A stretch of DNA of 21,882 bases from an uncultured Ruminobacter sp. (lineage in GTDB: Bacteria > Pseudomonadota > Gammaproteobacteria > Enterobacterales > Succinivibrionaceae), in assembly GCA_900767005.1 (NCBI GenBank), contig CAAFXL010000014.1:1-21882 (forward strand), read 5' to 3'. Made by a program: the position numbers and the translations under genes. Positions 7,279 through 14,947 of this stretch are shown here, piece by piece (the stretch's first letter is position 1; each line of letters opens with the position of its first letter). The notes beneath the pieces were generated by a model, which had not been told where the DNA came from, ran no database searches, and saw only the letters and a program-made list of their open reading frames with translations.

Positions 7279-8433
7279 ATGGCAAAACGTGACTATTATG
7301 AAGTTCTAGGTGTCGATAAAAGTGCCGATGAACAAACAATTAAAAAGGCTTTTAAGCGCTTAGCAATGAAGTATCATCCTGATCGTAATCATGAAGAGGG
7401 TGCCGAAGAAAAGTTTAAGGAAATTAACGAAGCCTATGCTGTATTAAGCGATCCTCAAAAGAAAGCTGCTTACGATCAATATGGTTTTGCTGGCGTTGAT
7501 CCAAATCAAGCTGGTGGAGCAGGTGGTTTTAACGGCTTTAGTGGCTTTGGTGGATTTGGCGATTCATTTGAAGATATTTTTGGGGATATTTTTGGTGGTG
7601 GTCGTTCATCACGTCAAAGACAAGCTGCTCAGCAACCTGGTAATGACCTTGAACAAGTAGTTGAAATTACTCTTGAAGAAGCTTATAAGGGTGTTACTAA
7701 GGAATTAGAATACCGTACTCAAGTAGTTTGTGAAACTTGTCATGGTACTGGTTGTAAAGATGGTTCTCAAGCCGTAATTTGTTCTACCTGTCATGGTTCA
7801 GGTATAGTTCAAATGCGTCAAGGTTTCTTTGCAGTACAACAAACTTGTCCAAAGTGTCGCGGTACAGGTAAAGAAATTAAGAATCCTTGTCCAGATTGTC
7901 GCGGCGAGGGTCGTAAGGTATCTAAGGTTAAGGTAAACGTTAAGATTCCTGCAGGTGTTGATGATGGTAATAGAATGCGTGTACCAGGTCGTGGTGAAGC
8001 TGGTTTAAATGGTGCTCCATCAGGCGATTTATACGTATTTATTAGAATTAAGAAACATCCTTTATTTACTCGTGATGGCTTAGATCTTCATGTTGATGTA
8101 CCTATTAGCTTCGCAACCGCAGCTTTAGGTGGTAAGATTGAAGTTCCTACTTTAACTGGTAAGATTACTCTATCAATTAAGGAAGGCACTCAAACTGGCA
8201 CCTCATTAAGAGCAACTGGTCGTGGCTTTACTTCAATTAATGGTGGCAGAACTGGTAACTTAATTTGCCATATCATTGTTGAAACTCCGGTAAACTTAAC
8301 TGAGGATCAAAAGAAGTTACTACAACAATTTGATTCATCAATTAATGGTGATAAGAATGTTGGTGTACATAAGCCCAAATCATCAAGCTTTTTAGATAGT
8401 GTTAAAAAGTTCTTTGATGACTTAAAGAGTTAA
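7279..8433 (+). CDS. dnaJ: DnaJ, Hsp40 co-chaperone
   Basis: DnaJ delivers substrates to DnaK and stimulates its ATPase. The 384-aa protein is a full type I DnaJ. It has a J domain (1-70) with the catalytic HPD at 33-35, and a Gly/Phe-rich linker (about 76-108). Its zinc domain has four CxxCxGxG repeats: CETCHGTG (151-158), CSTCHGSG (168-175), CPKCRGTG (190-197) and CPDCRGEG (204-211). Two beta-sandwich C-terminal domains follow. E. coli DnaJ is 376 aa. It lies 93 bp downstream of dnaK with a hairpin between them, and a terminator follows at once, so it closes the chaperone operon. Confidence 0.98.
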   Translation: MAKRDYYEVLGVDKSADEQTIKKAFKRLAMKYHPDRNHEEGAEEKFKEINEAYAVLSDPQKKAAYDQYGFAGVDPNQAGGAGGFNGFSGFGGFGDSFEDIFGDIFGGGRSSRQRQAAQQPGNDLEQVVEITLEEAYKGVTKELEYRTQVVCETCHGTGCKDGSQAVICSTCHGSGIVQMRQGFFAVQQTCPKCRGTGKEIKNPCPDCRGEGRKVSKVKVNVKIPAGVDDGNRMRVPGRGEAGLNGAPSGDLYVFIRIKKHPLFTRDGLDLHVDVPISFATAALGGKIEVPTLTGKITLSIKEGTQTGTSLRATGRGFTSINGGRTGNLICHIIVETPVNLTEDQKKLLQQFDSSINGDKNVGVHKPKSSSFLDSVKKFFDDLKS

Positions 8434-8446
8434 TTGATATTTTTGT

Positions 8447-8470
8447 ACATAGCTCTTCGGAGCTATGTTT
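8447..8470 (+). terminator. hairpin terminator after dnaJ
   Basis: A 9-bp perfect stem, ACATAGCTC / GAGCTATGT, is closed by a stable TTCG tetraloop. Only about four T residues follow, so termination may be incomplete, but position and stability fit the end of the grpE-dnaK-dnaJ transcript. Confidence 0.75.
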
Positions 8471-8561
8471 AAATAATATTAAAAAACTCCTTAATGTGAT
8501 TAATCTATTAGAATTATTTTAATACATGTATTACAATAGACCTAAAGTTTAAGGATTGGTT

Positions 8562-8648
8562 TATAATCTTAAAATCTTCGGTCTTAAGTTTTTAATTTAA
8601 ATTAGAGTTGTAAAACAGGATTCATTTTTATGAGTCTTGATTTTTTTT
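8562..8648 (+). promoter_or_regulatory. greA promoter region and leader attenuator
   Basis: TATAAT at 8562-8567 marks a likely -10 box; its -35 is poor. About 50 bp downstream, AGGATTCAT (8617-8625) pairs with ATGAGTCTT (8630-8638) around a TTTT loop, with two G-U pairs. Eight T residues follow at 8641-8648, giving a terminator-like hairpin that ends 12 nt before the greA ribosome binding site. A leader RNA of about 75 nt is predicted. A perfect 12-nt palindrome, AATACATGTATT, lies upstream at 8521-8532. In E. coli the greA leader likewise contains a terminator that yields short GraL RNAs; similarity of layout is seen, shared function is inferred. Confidence 0.55.
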
Positions 8649-8671
8649 ATAGTTTTTAAAAGGATGTATAT

Positions 8672-9163
8672 ATGGATAAGACTCCAATGACAGTTCGTGG
8701 TGCTAGATTATTACGTGAAAATCTAGAACGTTTAAAGACTGTAGATCGTCCACGTATTAGTGCTCAAATTGCTGAAGCTAGAGAGCATGGTGACTTAAAA
8801 GAAAACGCTGAATATCATGCAGCTAGAGAAGAACAAGGTATTTGTGAAGCTCATATTAAGAATATGGAAGCAAAATTAGCAACTGCTGAAATTATTGATG
8901 TATCAAAACTTCCTGCTACTGATGAACTTAAGGTAGTATTTGGAGCAACTGTAACTATTGAAAAAGAAGAAACTGGAGAACAGATTACCTATAAGATTGT
9001 AGGTGAAGATGAAGCAGATATCGAAAATGGTTATATTTGCTACAAGACTCCGATTGCTAAGGGCTTAGTTGGTAAGTATGAAGATGATGATGTAGTAATT
9101 AATACTCCTAAGGGACCTGTGAACTATTACATCGTTAAGGTAGAATATAAAGCAGAATATTAA
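8672..9163 (+). CDS. greA: GreA, transcript cleavage factor
   Basis: GreA enters the RNA polymerase secondary channel and induces cleavage of backtracked transcripts. The 163-aa protein (E. coli 158) has an N-terminal coiled-coil with the family signature AREHGDLKENAEYHAAREEQ (36-55). Asp41 and Glu44 are the catalytic tip acids at the same numbers as in E. coli. A C-terminal FKBP-like domain includes VNYYIVKVEY. The ribosome binding site AAAGGA is 7-8 nt before the ATG. It stands as its own unit between the dnaJ terminator and a terminator at 9200-9225, convergent with yhbY, as in E. coli. Confidence 0.96.
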   Translation: MDKTPMTVRGARLLRENLERLKTVDRPRISAQIAEAREHGDLKENAEYHAAREEQGICEAHIKNMEAKLATAEIIDVSKLPATDELKVVFGATVTIEKEETGEQITYKIVGEDEADIENGYICYKTPIAKGLVGKYEDDDVVINTPKGPVNYYIVKVEYKAEY

Positions 9164-9199
9164 CGATTCATTTTATTTTTTGCATTTTCTTCGTTAAAG

Positions 9200-9225
9200 C
9201 GGCATAAGTTTTTATGCCGTTTTTT
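9200..9225 (+). terminator. greA intrinsic terminator
   Basis: An 8-bp perfect stem, CGGCATAA / TTATGCCG, with a GTTT loop is followed by six T residues. The downstream bases continue as a T6-CATG-A6 palindrome (9220-9235). Because yhbY arrives from the other side, the region may serve both strands, but no T run follows the hairpin on the minus strand. Confidence 0.9.
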
Positions 9226-9249
9226 CATGAAAAAAAATATTTAGAAAAA

Positions 9250-9549
9250 TTATTCTTTTGGAAGAGAGAATTTACTCTTTTTCTTAGCTTGCTTAAAGAG
9301 AATTAAGTTATTGCCAATAAACTGCACTACTTCAGTTTGGGTTAGTTTTGCAATTTCTTCGGCTACTGCATCTTTTTGTTCTTTATCTTCAAGAGCTACC
9401 TTAACTTTAATTAGTTCGTGGTGTTCAACTGATGAGATAATTTCAGCAATTACTGTATCAGCAAGGCCTTTTTTGCCAAGCATTACAACTGGTTTTAAAT
9501 CATGAGCTTTATTTCTTAGATAAAGCTTTTGCTTAGTAGTTAATTCCAT
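9250..9549 (-). CDS. yhbY: YhbY, CRM-domain ribosome assembly RNA-binding protein
   Basis: YhbY is a small protein of the CRS1-YhbY (CRM) family that associates with pre-50S ribosomal particles. The 99-aa protein (E. coli 97) is a single CRM domain. It shows the KQKLYLRNKAHDLKPVVMLG start, the GKKG loop (25-28) as the GxxG RNA-binding turn, HELIKVKV (44-51) and VQFIGNNLILF (75-85). A basic Lys-rich tail follows. It is transcribed towards greA and away from rlmE, the E. coli arrangement. AAAGG lies about 10 nt upstream of the start on the minus strand. No clear promoter could be picked from the A/T-rich upstream DNA. Confidence 0.93.
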   Translation of the reverse strand: MELTTKQKLYLRNKAHDLKPVVMLGKKGLADTVIAEIISSVEHHELIKVKVALEDKEQKDAVAEEIAKLTQTEVVQFIGNNLILFKQAKKKSKFSLPKE

Positions 9550-9893
9550 TAAAAATTTACCTTTTTAAAAAATTCAAAAATAAGCTCAAAATTTAATTTT
9601 TAAACTTAAAACTTTGGCAATATTACAATATTTTTATAAAAAAGGCTATAAGAAGCAAATTAATGAGAGAGAATATAATAAAAATTAAAGAAGATTATTT
9701 TACATCTTGATTTTAAAAAATTTGACCATATTTATATTTCAGAAGATTTTCATGAAAAAGTGAGTATATTATTTAATTTTATTTAATTTCTTTGGTATAC
9801 TTAATCTTTTAGTATAGTTATGTGCAGATATTGATGCACTAATATAACAAATTGTTTTATTATAATCTCATTGTTTGAGCTTTAAAATTATTC
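9550..9893. other. 344-bp divergent intergenic region, yhbY-rlmE
   Basis: No gene is visible in this very A/T-rich spacer. It holds a sigma-32-like promoter on the plus strand (9706-9733), a perfect 12-nt palindrome TTTTCATGAAAA (9747-9758) and a short inverted repeat GTGCA / TGCAC (9822-9826, 9835-9839). TATAGT (9813-9818) and TATAAT (9861-9866) could be vegetative -10 boxes, though neither has a good -35. Confidence 0.6.
9706..9733 (+). promoter_or_regulatory. sigma-32-like promoter for rlmE-ftsH
   Basis: CTTGATT (9706-9712), 13 bp, then CCATATTT (9726-9733). It resembles the grpE promoter in the same window (CTTGAAA-N13-CCACATAT), including the shared TTTGACCA run before and into the -10 box. 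E. coli rlmE-ftsH is heat-shock regulated, which supports the call. Transcription would start about 150 nt before rlmE. Confidence 0.6.
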
Positions 9894-10547
9894 ATGAGTA
9901 AGAAAAAAAGAACAGCAAGTCAAGCTCGTTGGCTACAAGAGCATTTTAGTGATGTTTATGTGCAAGAGGCTCATAAGCAAGGCTTAAGATCTCGAGCAAG
10001 TTTTAAGCTTGAAGAAATACAAGGTAAAGATCGTATTATTAAGTCAGGCTACAAGGTCGTAGACCTAGGTGCTGCTCCTGGGGGCTGGAGTCAATATGCT
10101 ATAACCTGCGTAGGTGATACAGGTCGCGTTGTTGCATGCGATATTTTACCGATGACTCCAATTTTAGGGGTAGATTTTTTACAAGGGGATTTTAGAGAAC
10201 AAGAAGTTCTAGATAAATTATTAGAACTTGTTGGTGATACTGAGGTTGATGTAATTTTATCTGATATGGCTCCTAATATGTCAGGTAATGTTGGTGTTGA
10301 TCAACCAAGAGCGATGTACCTAGTTGAACTTGCCTATGAAATGTGCAATCAAATATTACGTAAAGGTGGATCGTTTGTAGTTAAAGTTTTTAATGGAGAA
10401 GGAACCGAGCAATATTTAAAGATGCTTAGACAGACCTTTGATGTAGTTAAGGTTAGAAAGCCTGATGCCTCTAGAGCTCGTTCTAGAGAAGTTTATTATG
10501 TATGCACGGGTTTTAAAGGTTCTTCTTCGCAACAGTTTTTTAGGTAA
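9894..10547 (+). CDS. rlmE: RlmE (RrmJ/FtsJ), 23S rRNA U2552 2'-O-methyltransferase
   Basis: RlmE uses SAM to methylate the 2'-hydroxyl of U2552 in the 23S A-loop, a late step of 50S maturation that is heat induced in E. coli. The 217-aa protein (E. coli 209) has the SAM motif DLGAAPGGWS (57-66). The complete catalytic tetrad Lys38 (SFKLEE), Asp124 (SDMAPN), Lys164 (VVKVFNGEG) and Glu199 (SREVYYV) falls at the same numbers as in E. coli. It is 23 bp upstream of ftsH and surely co-transcribed. The ATG at 9894 has no good Shine-Dalgarno sequence, only a distant GAG, so initiation may be weak or structured. Confidence 0.97.
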   Translation: MSKKKRTASQARWLQEHFSDVYVQEAHKQGLRSRASFKLEEIQGKDRIIKSGYKVVDLGAAPGGWSQYAITCVGDTGRVVACDILPMTPILGVDFLQGDFREQEVLDKLLELVGDTEVDVILSDMAPNMSGNVGVDQPRAMYLVELAYEMCNQILRKGGSFVVKVFNGEGTEQYLKMLRQTFDVVKVRKPDASRARSREVYYVCTGFKGSSSQQFFR

Positions 10548-10570
10548 TTGCCTTAGGTAAGGAATAAGAA

Positions 10571-12523
10571 ATGGCAAAAAGTCTTATATTGTGGTTAGTT
10601 GTAGCAATCGTGATTGTCTGGGGGATTGATATCTTAAATTCTTCAGGCATGGGTGGAGCTCAAGATCAAAATAATTATGTTAAGTTTAAGCAAGAACTTA
10701 ACGAAGGACGCGTAAGTAGCGTAAAGATTAAAGATCGAGAAATTACGGTAAAGGGCACAGATGGTAGTAATTACAATGTAATTATGCCAATGTTTGATGA
10801 TACTTTATTACCTAAACTTGAAGAAAAAGGCGTAGTAACTACTGGGGTTAAGCCTGAAGAAATGAATGTATTTCTTTCAATCTTAATTTCTTGGTTCCCA
10901 ATGCTATTACTTATCGGGGTATGGCTATACTTTATGCGTGGCATTCAAGGCGGCGGTAAAGGCGGTGCTTTAAGTTTTTCTAAGAGTAAAGCTAAACTTT
11001 TAAGTGAAGACCAAGTTAAGACTACTTTTGCGGATGTTGCTGGTTGTGATGAAGCTAAGGAAGAAGTAAAAGAACTTGTTGATTATTTAAGAGATCCTTC
11101 AAAATTCCAAAAACTTGGTGGTAAGATTCCACGTGGTGTGTTACTTGTAGGTCAGCCAGGTACTGGTAAGACTTTACTAGCTAAGGCAATCTCTGGTGAA
11201 GCCAAGGTTCCATTCTTCTCAATTTCTGGTTCTGACTTCGTTGAAATGTTCGTGGGTGTTGGTGCTAGCCGTGTAAGAGATATGTTCGAACAGGCTAAGA
11301 AAAAATGCCCTTGCATTATCTTTATCGATGAAATTGATGCAGTAGGTCGTAAAAGAGGTGTAGGTCTTGGTGGGGGTCATGATGAACGTGAACAGACTCT
11401 AAACCAAATGCTGGTTGAAATGGATGGTTTTGATGGTCATGAAGCGGTAATTGTAATTGCAGCTACAAACCGTCCTGATGTTCTAGACCCAGCTCTTCTT
11501 CGTCCAGGTCGTTTTGACAGACAAGTTACTGTTGGTTTACCTGATGTTAAGGGGCGTGAACAAATTCTTAAAGTTCACACTAGAAAAGTTCCAATTTCAA
11601 GTGATGTAAATATTTCATTAATTGCTCGTGGTACTCCGGGATTCTCTGGAGCGGAACTTGCCAACCTTGTTAATGAAGCAGCTCTAGCAGCAGCTCGTGC
11701 TAACAAGAAGATGGTAACCATGGCGGAATTTGAATTTGCTAAAGATAAACTTCTAATGGGTACTGAAAGAAAATCTTTAGCGATGAAGGAAGAAGAAAAG
11801 ATTAATACTGCTTACCATGAATCAGGTCATGCGATTGTAGGTAAGTTAGTACCAGAACACGATCCAGTGTATAAGGTTTCAATTATTCCAAGAGGAAGAG
11901 CTTTAGGTGTTACTACTTATTTACCAGAAGTTGATCGTTATAGCTATACTCGCGAACATATTGAATCTTTAATTAGTTCTTTATTTGGTGGAAGAATTGC
12001 TGAAGAGTTAATCTTTGGGGCTCAGAAAGTAACTACTGGTGCATCAAATGATATCGAAAGAGCTACTGATTTAGCTCAAAAGATGGTTCTATGCTGGGGT
12101 ATGTCAGATGTGATTGGTCCACAGCTTATGCAGGAACCAGAACAAGAAACCTTCTTAGGTAGTGGTGGTACTAGAACTAAGACAATTAGTGCAGAAACTC
12201 AAAAGAATATTGATGCTGAAATTAAGGCTATCTTAGATCGAAATTATCAGCGTGCTAAGAAAATCTTAGAAGAAAATATTGATATTCTTCATAGCATGAA
12301 AGATGCGTTAATTAAGTTTGAAACACTAGACGCTGAACAGATTGATGATTTACTTGCAAGACGTCCTTTAAAAGAACCTGAAGTAAATAATGATAAGAAG
12401 AAGGATGAAGAAGTTAATGAAGAAGAAAAGCCTTCTACAACTGAAAATTCTTCAACAACTCAAAGTTCTTCTAAAGAAGAGGAAAAAGCTCAAGAAAAAT
12501 CAGATAACGATGAGCAAAAATAA
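10571..12523 (+). CDS. ftsH: FtsH, membrane AAA+ zinc metalloprotease
   Basis: FtsH is a hexameric inner-membrane protease that degrades sigma-32, unassembled SecY and, in E. coli, LpxC. The 650-aa protein has two membrane helices (about 4-22 and 101-122) around a small periplasmic domain. Its AAA domain shows Walker A GQPGTGKT (194-201), pore Phe-Val-Gly (227-229), Walker B IIFIDE (249-254) and arginine fingers in RPGRFDRQ (311-318). The protease domain has zinc motif HESGH (416-420) and Asp494 as the likely third ligand. A low-complexity Glu/Lys/Ser tail (about 601-650) ends it. The AAGGA ribosome binding site is about 8 nt from the ATG. Confidence 0.98.
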   Translation: MAKSLILWLVVAIVIVWGIDILNSSGMGGAQDQNNYVKFKQELNEGRVSSVKIKDREITVKGTDGSNYNVIMPMFDDTLLPKLEEKGVVTTGVKPEEMNVFLSILISWFPMLLLIGVWLYFMRGIQGGGKGGALSFSKSKAKLLSEDQVKTTFADVAGCDEAKEEVKELVDYLRDPSKFQKLGGKIPRGVLLVGQPGTGKTLLAKAISGEAKVPFFSISGSDFVEMFVGVGASRVRDMFEQAKKKCPCIIFIDEIDAVGRKRGVGLGGGHDEREQTLNQMLVEMDGFDGHEAVIVIAATNRPDVLDPALLRPGRFDRQVTVGLPDVKGREQILKVHTRKVPISSDVNISLIARGTPGFSGAELANLVNEAALAAARANKKMVTMAEFEFAKDKLLMGTERKSLAMKEEEKINTAYHESGHAIVGKLVPEHDPVYKVSIIPRGRALGVTTYLPEVDRYSYTREHIESLISSLFGGRIAEELIFGAQKVTTGASNDIERATDLAQKMVLCWGMSDVIGPQLMQEPEQETFLGSGGTRTKTISAETQKNIDAEIKAILDRNYQRAKKILEENIDILHSMKDALIKFETLDAEQIDDLLARRPLKEPEVNNDKKKDEEVNEEEKPSTTENSSTTQSSSKEEEKAQEKSDNDEQK

Positions 12524-12532
12524 TTAAAAAAA

Positions 12533-12568
12533 ATTAGCCTCACCTACGGTGGGGCTGATATTTTTTTT
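12533..12568 (+). terminator. ftsH intrinsic terminator
   Basis: A 12-bp stem, ATTAGCCTCACC (12533-12544) with GGTGGGGCTGAT (12548-12559), two G-U pairs and a TAC loop, is followed by A then eight T residues. It ends 13 nt before the folP start, so folP needs readthrough or an internal ftsH promoter. Confidence 0.9.
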
Positions 12569-12581
12569 CATGGAGTATAGA

Positions 12582-13454
12582 ATGAAGATTAAAGCAAGAG
12601 ATCGCGTATTAGATTTAAAAACCCCAAAAGTTATGGGGATTTTAAATGTAACTCCTGATTCTTTTTCAGATGGCGGGTCTCATAATAAGTTTGAGGATGC
12701 CTTAAATTTTGCAAGAAAGATGGTTTTAGATGGAGCTGATATTATTGATATTGGCGGTGAATCAACTAGACCAGGAGCCGCTGAGGTTAGTGTTCAAGAA
12801 GAAATCGATCGAGTTGTACCAGTTGTAGAAGCTATTGCAAAAGAACTTGATGTATTTATTTCAGTTGATACCTCAAAACCAGAAGTTATGCGTGAAAGTG
12901 CTAAGGTTGGTGCTCATTTAATGAATGATATTAGAGCTTTAGCTTTGCCTGGTGCGATTGAAACTTGCGCGGAACTTGATCTTCCTGTTTGCTTAATGCA
13001 TATGCAAGGGGAACCACAGAATATGCAAAATAATCCTCAATATAATGATTTACTTGGGGATATTAATCAATTCTTTTATGAAAGAATCCATCAATGCTTA
13101 GATAAAGGAATCAAGAGTTCTAATTTACTTATTGATCCAGGTTTTGGGTTTGGTAAAACTTTAGATCAAAATTATGAATTATTAGCTCGTTTAGATACCT
13201 TTAAGAGTTTTTCATTACCAATCTTAATTGGTTTATCACGTAAATCAATGATTGGTAATTTATTAAATGTTCCAGTTAATGAACGTATGATTGGATCAGT
13301 TGCTTGTGCTCTATTTGCAGTAAGTAAGGGAGCTCACATTGTTAGAGTTCATGATGTTAAAGAAACAGTTCAAGCGTTAAAGTGTTGGACTTTTGCGAAA
13401 GAACATGAACATAAAAATGGTATTGCCAAAATTTTTAAGACAAAAGCTAAATAG
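12582..13454 (+). CDS. folP: FolP, dihydropteroate synthase
   Basis: FolP condenses 6-hydroxymethyl-dihydropterin diphosphate with p-aminobenzoate to give dihydropteroate; it is the sulfonamide target. I start at ATG 12582 because GGAG (12572-12575) is 6 nt upstream. An upstream in-frame GTG (12549) lies inside the terminator stem. The 290-aa protein (E. coli 282) shows GILNVTPDSFSDGG (19-32), GGESTRPGA (58-66), SVDTSKPEV (94-102), MNDIRA (114-119), IDPGFGFGK (184-192), SRKSMIG (219-225) and RVHD (255-258), the full pterin and metal-diphosphate set. It is paired with glmM, as in E. coli. Confidence 0.96.
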   Translation: MKIKARDRVLDLKTPKVMGILNVTPDSFSDGGSHNKFEDALNFARKMVLDGADIIDIGGESTRPGAAEVSVQEEIDRVVPVVEAIAKELDVFISVDTSKPEVMRESAKVGAHLMNDIRALALPGAIETCAELDLPVCLMHMQGEPQNMQNNPQYNDLLGDINQFFYERIHQCLDKGIKSSNLLIDPGFGFGKTLDQNYELLARLDTFKSFSLPILIGLSRKSMIGNLLNVPVNERMIGSVACALFAVSKGAHIVRVHDVKETVQALKCWTFAKEHEHKNGIAKIFKTKAK

Positions 13455-13489
13455 TTAAAAATTAAATAGTAGATAATTTGGGGTTAGGT

Positions 13490-14830
13490 ATGCAGAGAAA
13501 GTATTTTGGAACTGATGGCGTTAGAGGCAAAGTTGGTGAATTTCCAATTATTCCAAGTTTTGTGATGAAGCTTGGTTGGGCTGCAGGTAAAGTACTATCA
13601 GAAAAAGGTACTAAAAAGGTTATTATTGGTAAAGATACTCGTATTTCAGGGTATATGCTAGAAGCAGCTCTTGAAGCAGGCTTTAGTGCAGCAGGTGTAA
13701 AATCAGTTTTACTTGGACCTATGCCAACTCCAGCAATTGCTTATTTAACTCGAGCTTTTAGAGCAGAAGCAGGGGTTGTAATTAGTGCTTCACATAATCC
13801 TTTTTATGATAATGGGATTAAGTTCTTCTCTAAAGATGGTACAAAATTACCAGATGAAATCGAATCAAAAATTGAAGAATTACTTGATGAAGAACTAACT
13901 GTAGTTGAACCACAAAAACTTGGTAAAGCATCGCGTAAAGATGATGCACCAGGCCGTTATATTGAATTTTGTAAAGGATCATTTCCTAATAATTTAAATA
14001 TGCATGGTTTAAGAATCGTGCTTGATTGTGCTCATGGTGCAACTTATCAAGTAGCTCCAAGCGTATTTAGTGAATTAGGAGCTGAGGTTATTGCAATTGG
14101 TAATACTCCAGATGGTATTAATATTAATGATGGTTATGGTTCAACTCATCCTGATAATTTAATTGCTAAAGTATTACAAACAAGAGCAGATCTTGGTATT
14201 GCTTTTGATGGTGATGGCGACCGCGTAATGATGGTTGATAAAGACGGTATCCTTTATGATGGTGACGTTTTATTATATATCATTGCAAAACACCAAAAAG
14301 AAAATAATAAACTTGTTGGTGGCGTAGTTGGTACTTTAATGTCAAATTTAGGCCTTGAACAAGCTCTTGGTAGATTACAAATTCCATTTGAAAGAGCAAA
14401 AGTAGGCGACCGTTATGTAATGGAAAAATTACTTGAAAATGGTTGGTTTCTTGGTGGTGAGAACTCAGGTCACATTATAAGCCTTCGTCACACTACAACT
14501 GGTGATGGTATTATTAGTGCTTTACAAGTTATTAGAGCAATGTGTGATAGCGGTAAGAGTCTAAAGGAACTAACAGAAGATTTAGTACTTTATCCACAAG
14601 TATTAAAGAATGTAAGATTAACCGCAGGCTTTAATGCAACTACTGATGCAACAGTTCAAGATGCGGTAGCAAAGGCAGAAAGCAAGCTTGGTGATAAGGG
14701 TCGAGTTTTACTACGTAATTCGGGCACTGAACCATTAGTAAGAGTAATGGTAGAAGGTGAGGATGAAGAATTAGTAAACCAATTAGCAACTAAGATTGCT
14801 GACGTTATTATTAAACAAAGTCAAGACTAA
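13490..14830 (+). CDS. glmM: GlmM, phosphoglucosamine mutase
   Basis: GlmM converts glucosamine-6-phosphate to glucosamine-1-phosphate for UDP-GlcNAc, hence peptidoglycan and LPS. ATG 13490 gives MQRKYFGTDGVRG, the usual family start; an in-frame TTG at 13478 is less likely. The 446-aa protein (E. coli 445) has the phospho-serine loop ISASHNP (98-104, Ser101), metal loop DGDGDR (240-245), sugar loop GGENSGH (322-328) and phosphate loop RNSGTEP (409-415). A GGGG run at 13480-13483 may serve as the ribosome binding site. It is 35 bp after folP and followed by a large terminator. Confidence 0.97.
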   Translation: MQRKYFGTDGVRGKVGEFPIIPSFVMKLGWAAGKVLSEKGTKKVIIGKDTRISGYMLEAALEAGFSAAGVKSVLLGPMPTPAIAYLTRAFRAEAGVVISASHNPFYDNGIKFFSKDGTKLPDEIESKIEELLDEELTVVEPQKLGKASRKDDAPGRYIEFCKGSFPNNLNMHGLRIVLDCAHGATYQVAPSVFSELGAEVIAIGNTPDGININDGYGSTHPDNLIAKVLQTRADLGIAFDGDGDRVMMVDKDGILYDGDVLLYIIAKHQKENNKLVGGVVGTLMSNLGLEQALGRLQIPFERAKVGDRYVMEKLLENGWFLGGENSGHIISLRHTTTGDGIISALQVIRAMCDSGKSLKELTEDLVLYPQVLKNVRLTAGFNATTDATVQDAVAKAESKLGDKGRVLLRNSGTEPLVRVMVEGEDEELVNQLATKIADVIIKQSQD

Positions 14831-14836
14831 ACAATT

Positions 14837-14920
14837 GGCGTAATTTTAAAAAATCTTGATTATCTATAAATATTGCTTGAAAAGTTAGATAATCTTGATA
14901 AAATTACGCCGTATTTTTTT
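14837..14920 (+). terminator. large two-part terminator hairpin after glmM
   Basis: GGCGTAATTTTA (14837-14848) pairs perfectly with TAAAATTACGCC (14899-14910). Inside it GATTATCT (14858-14865) pairs with AGATAATC (14887-14894). Seven T residues follow (14914-14920). The structure spans about 75 nt and separates glmM from secG. Confidence 0.88.
14877..14904 (+). promoter_or_regulatory. candidate secG promoter inside the glmM terminator
   Basis: TTGAAA (14877-14882), 16 bp, TAAAAT (14899-14904). The -10 box lies in the right arm of the glmM terminator, and transcription would start near the base of the hairpin, about 35 nt before secG. The match is fair; the AT content makes chance possible. 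Confidence 0.42.
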
Positions 14921-14947
14921 ATATAAAAAGTTAAGGATAGTAAAAGC

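Noticed and set aside
12549..12581. Upstream GTG start for folP
   Set aside because: It falls within the ftsH terminator stem, encodes a poly-T-derived Phe run and has no ribosome binding site, whereas ATG 12582 has GGAG at 6 nt.
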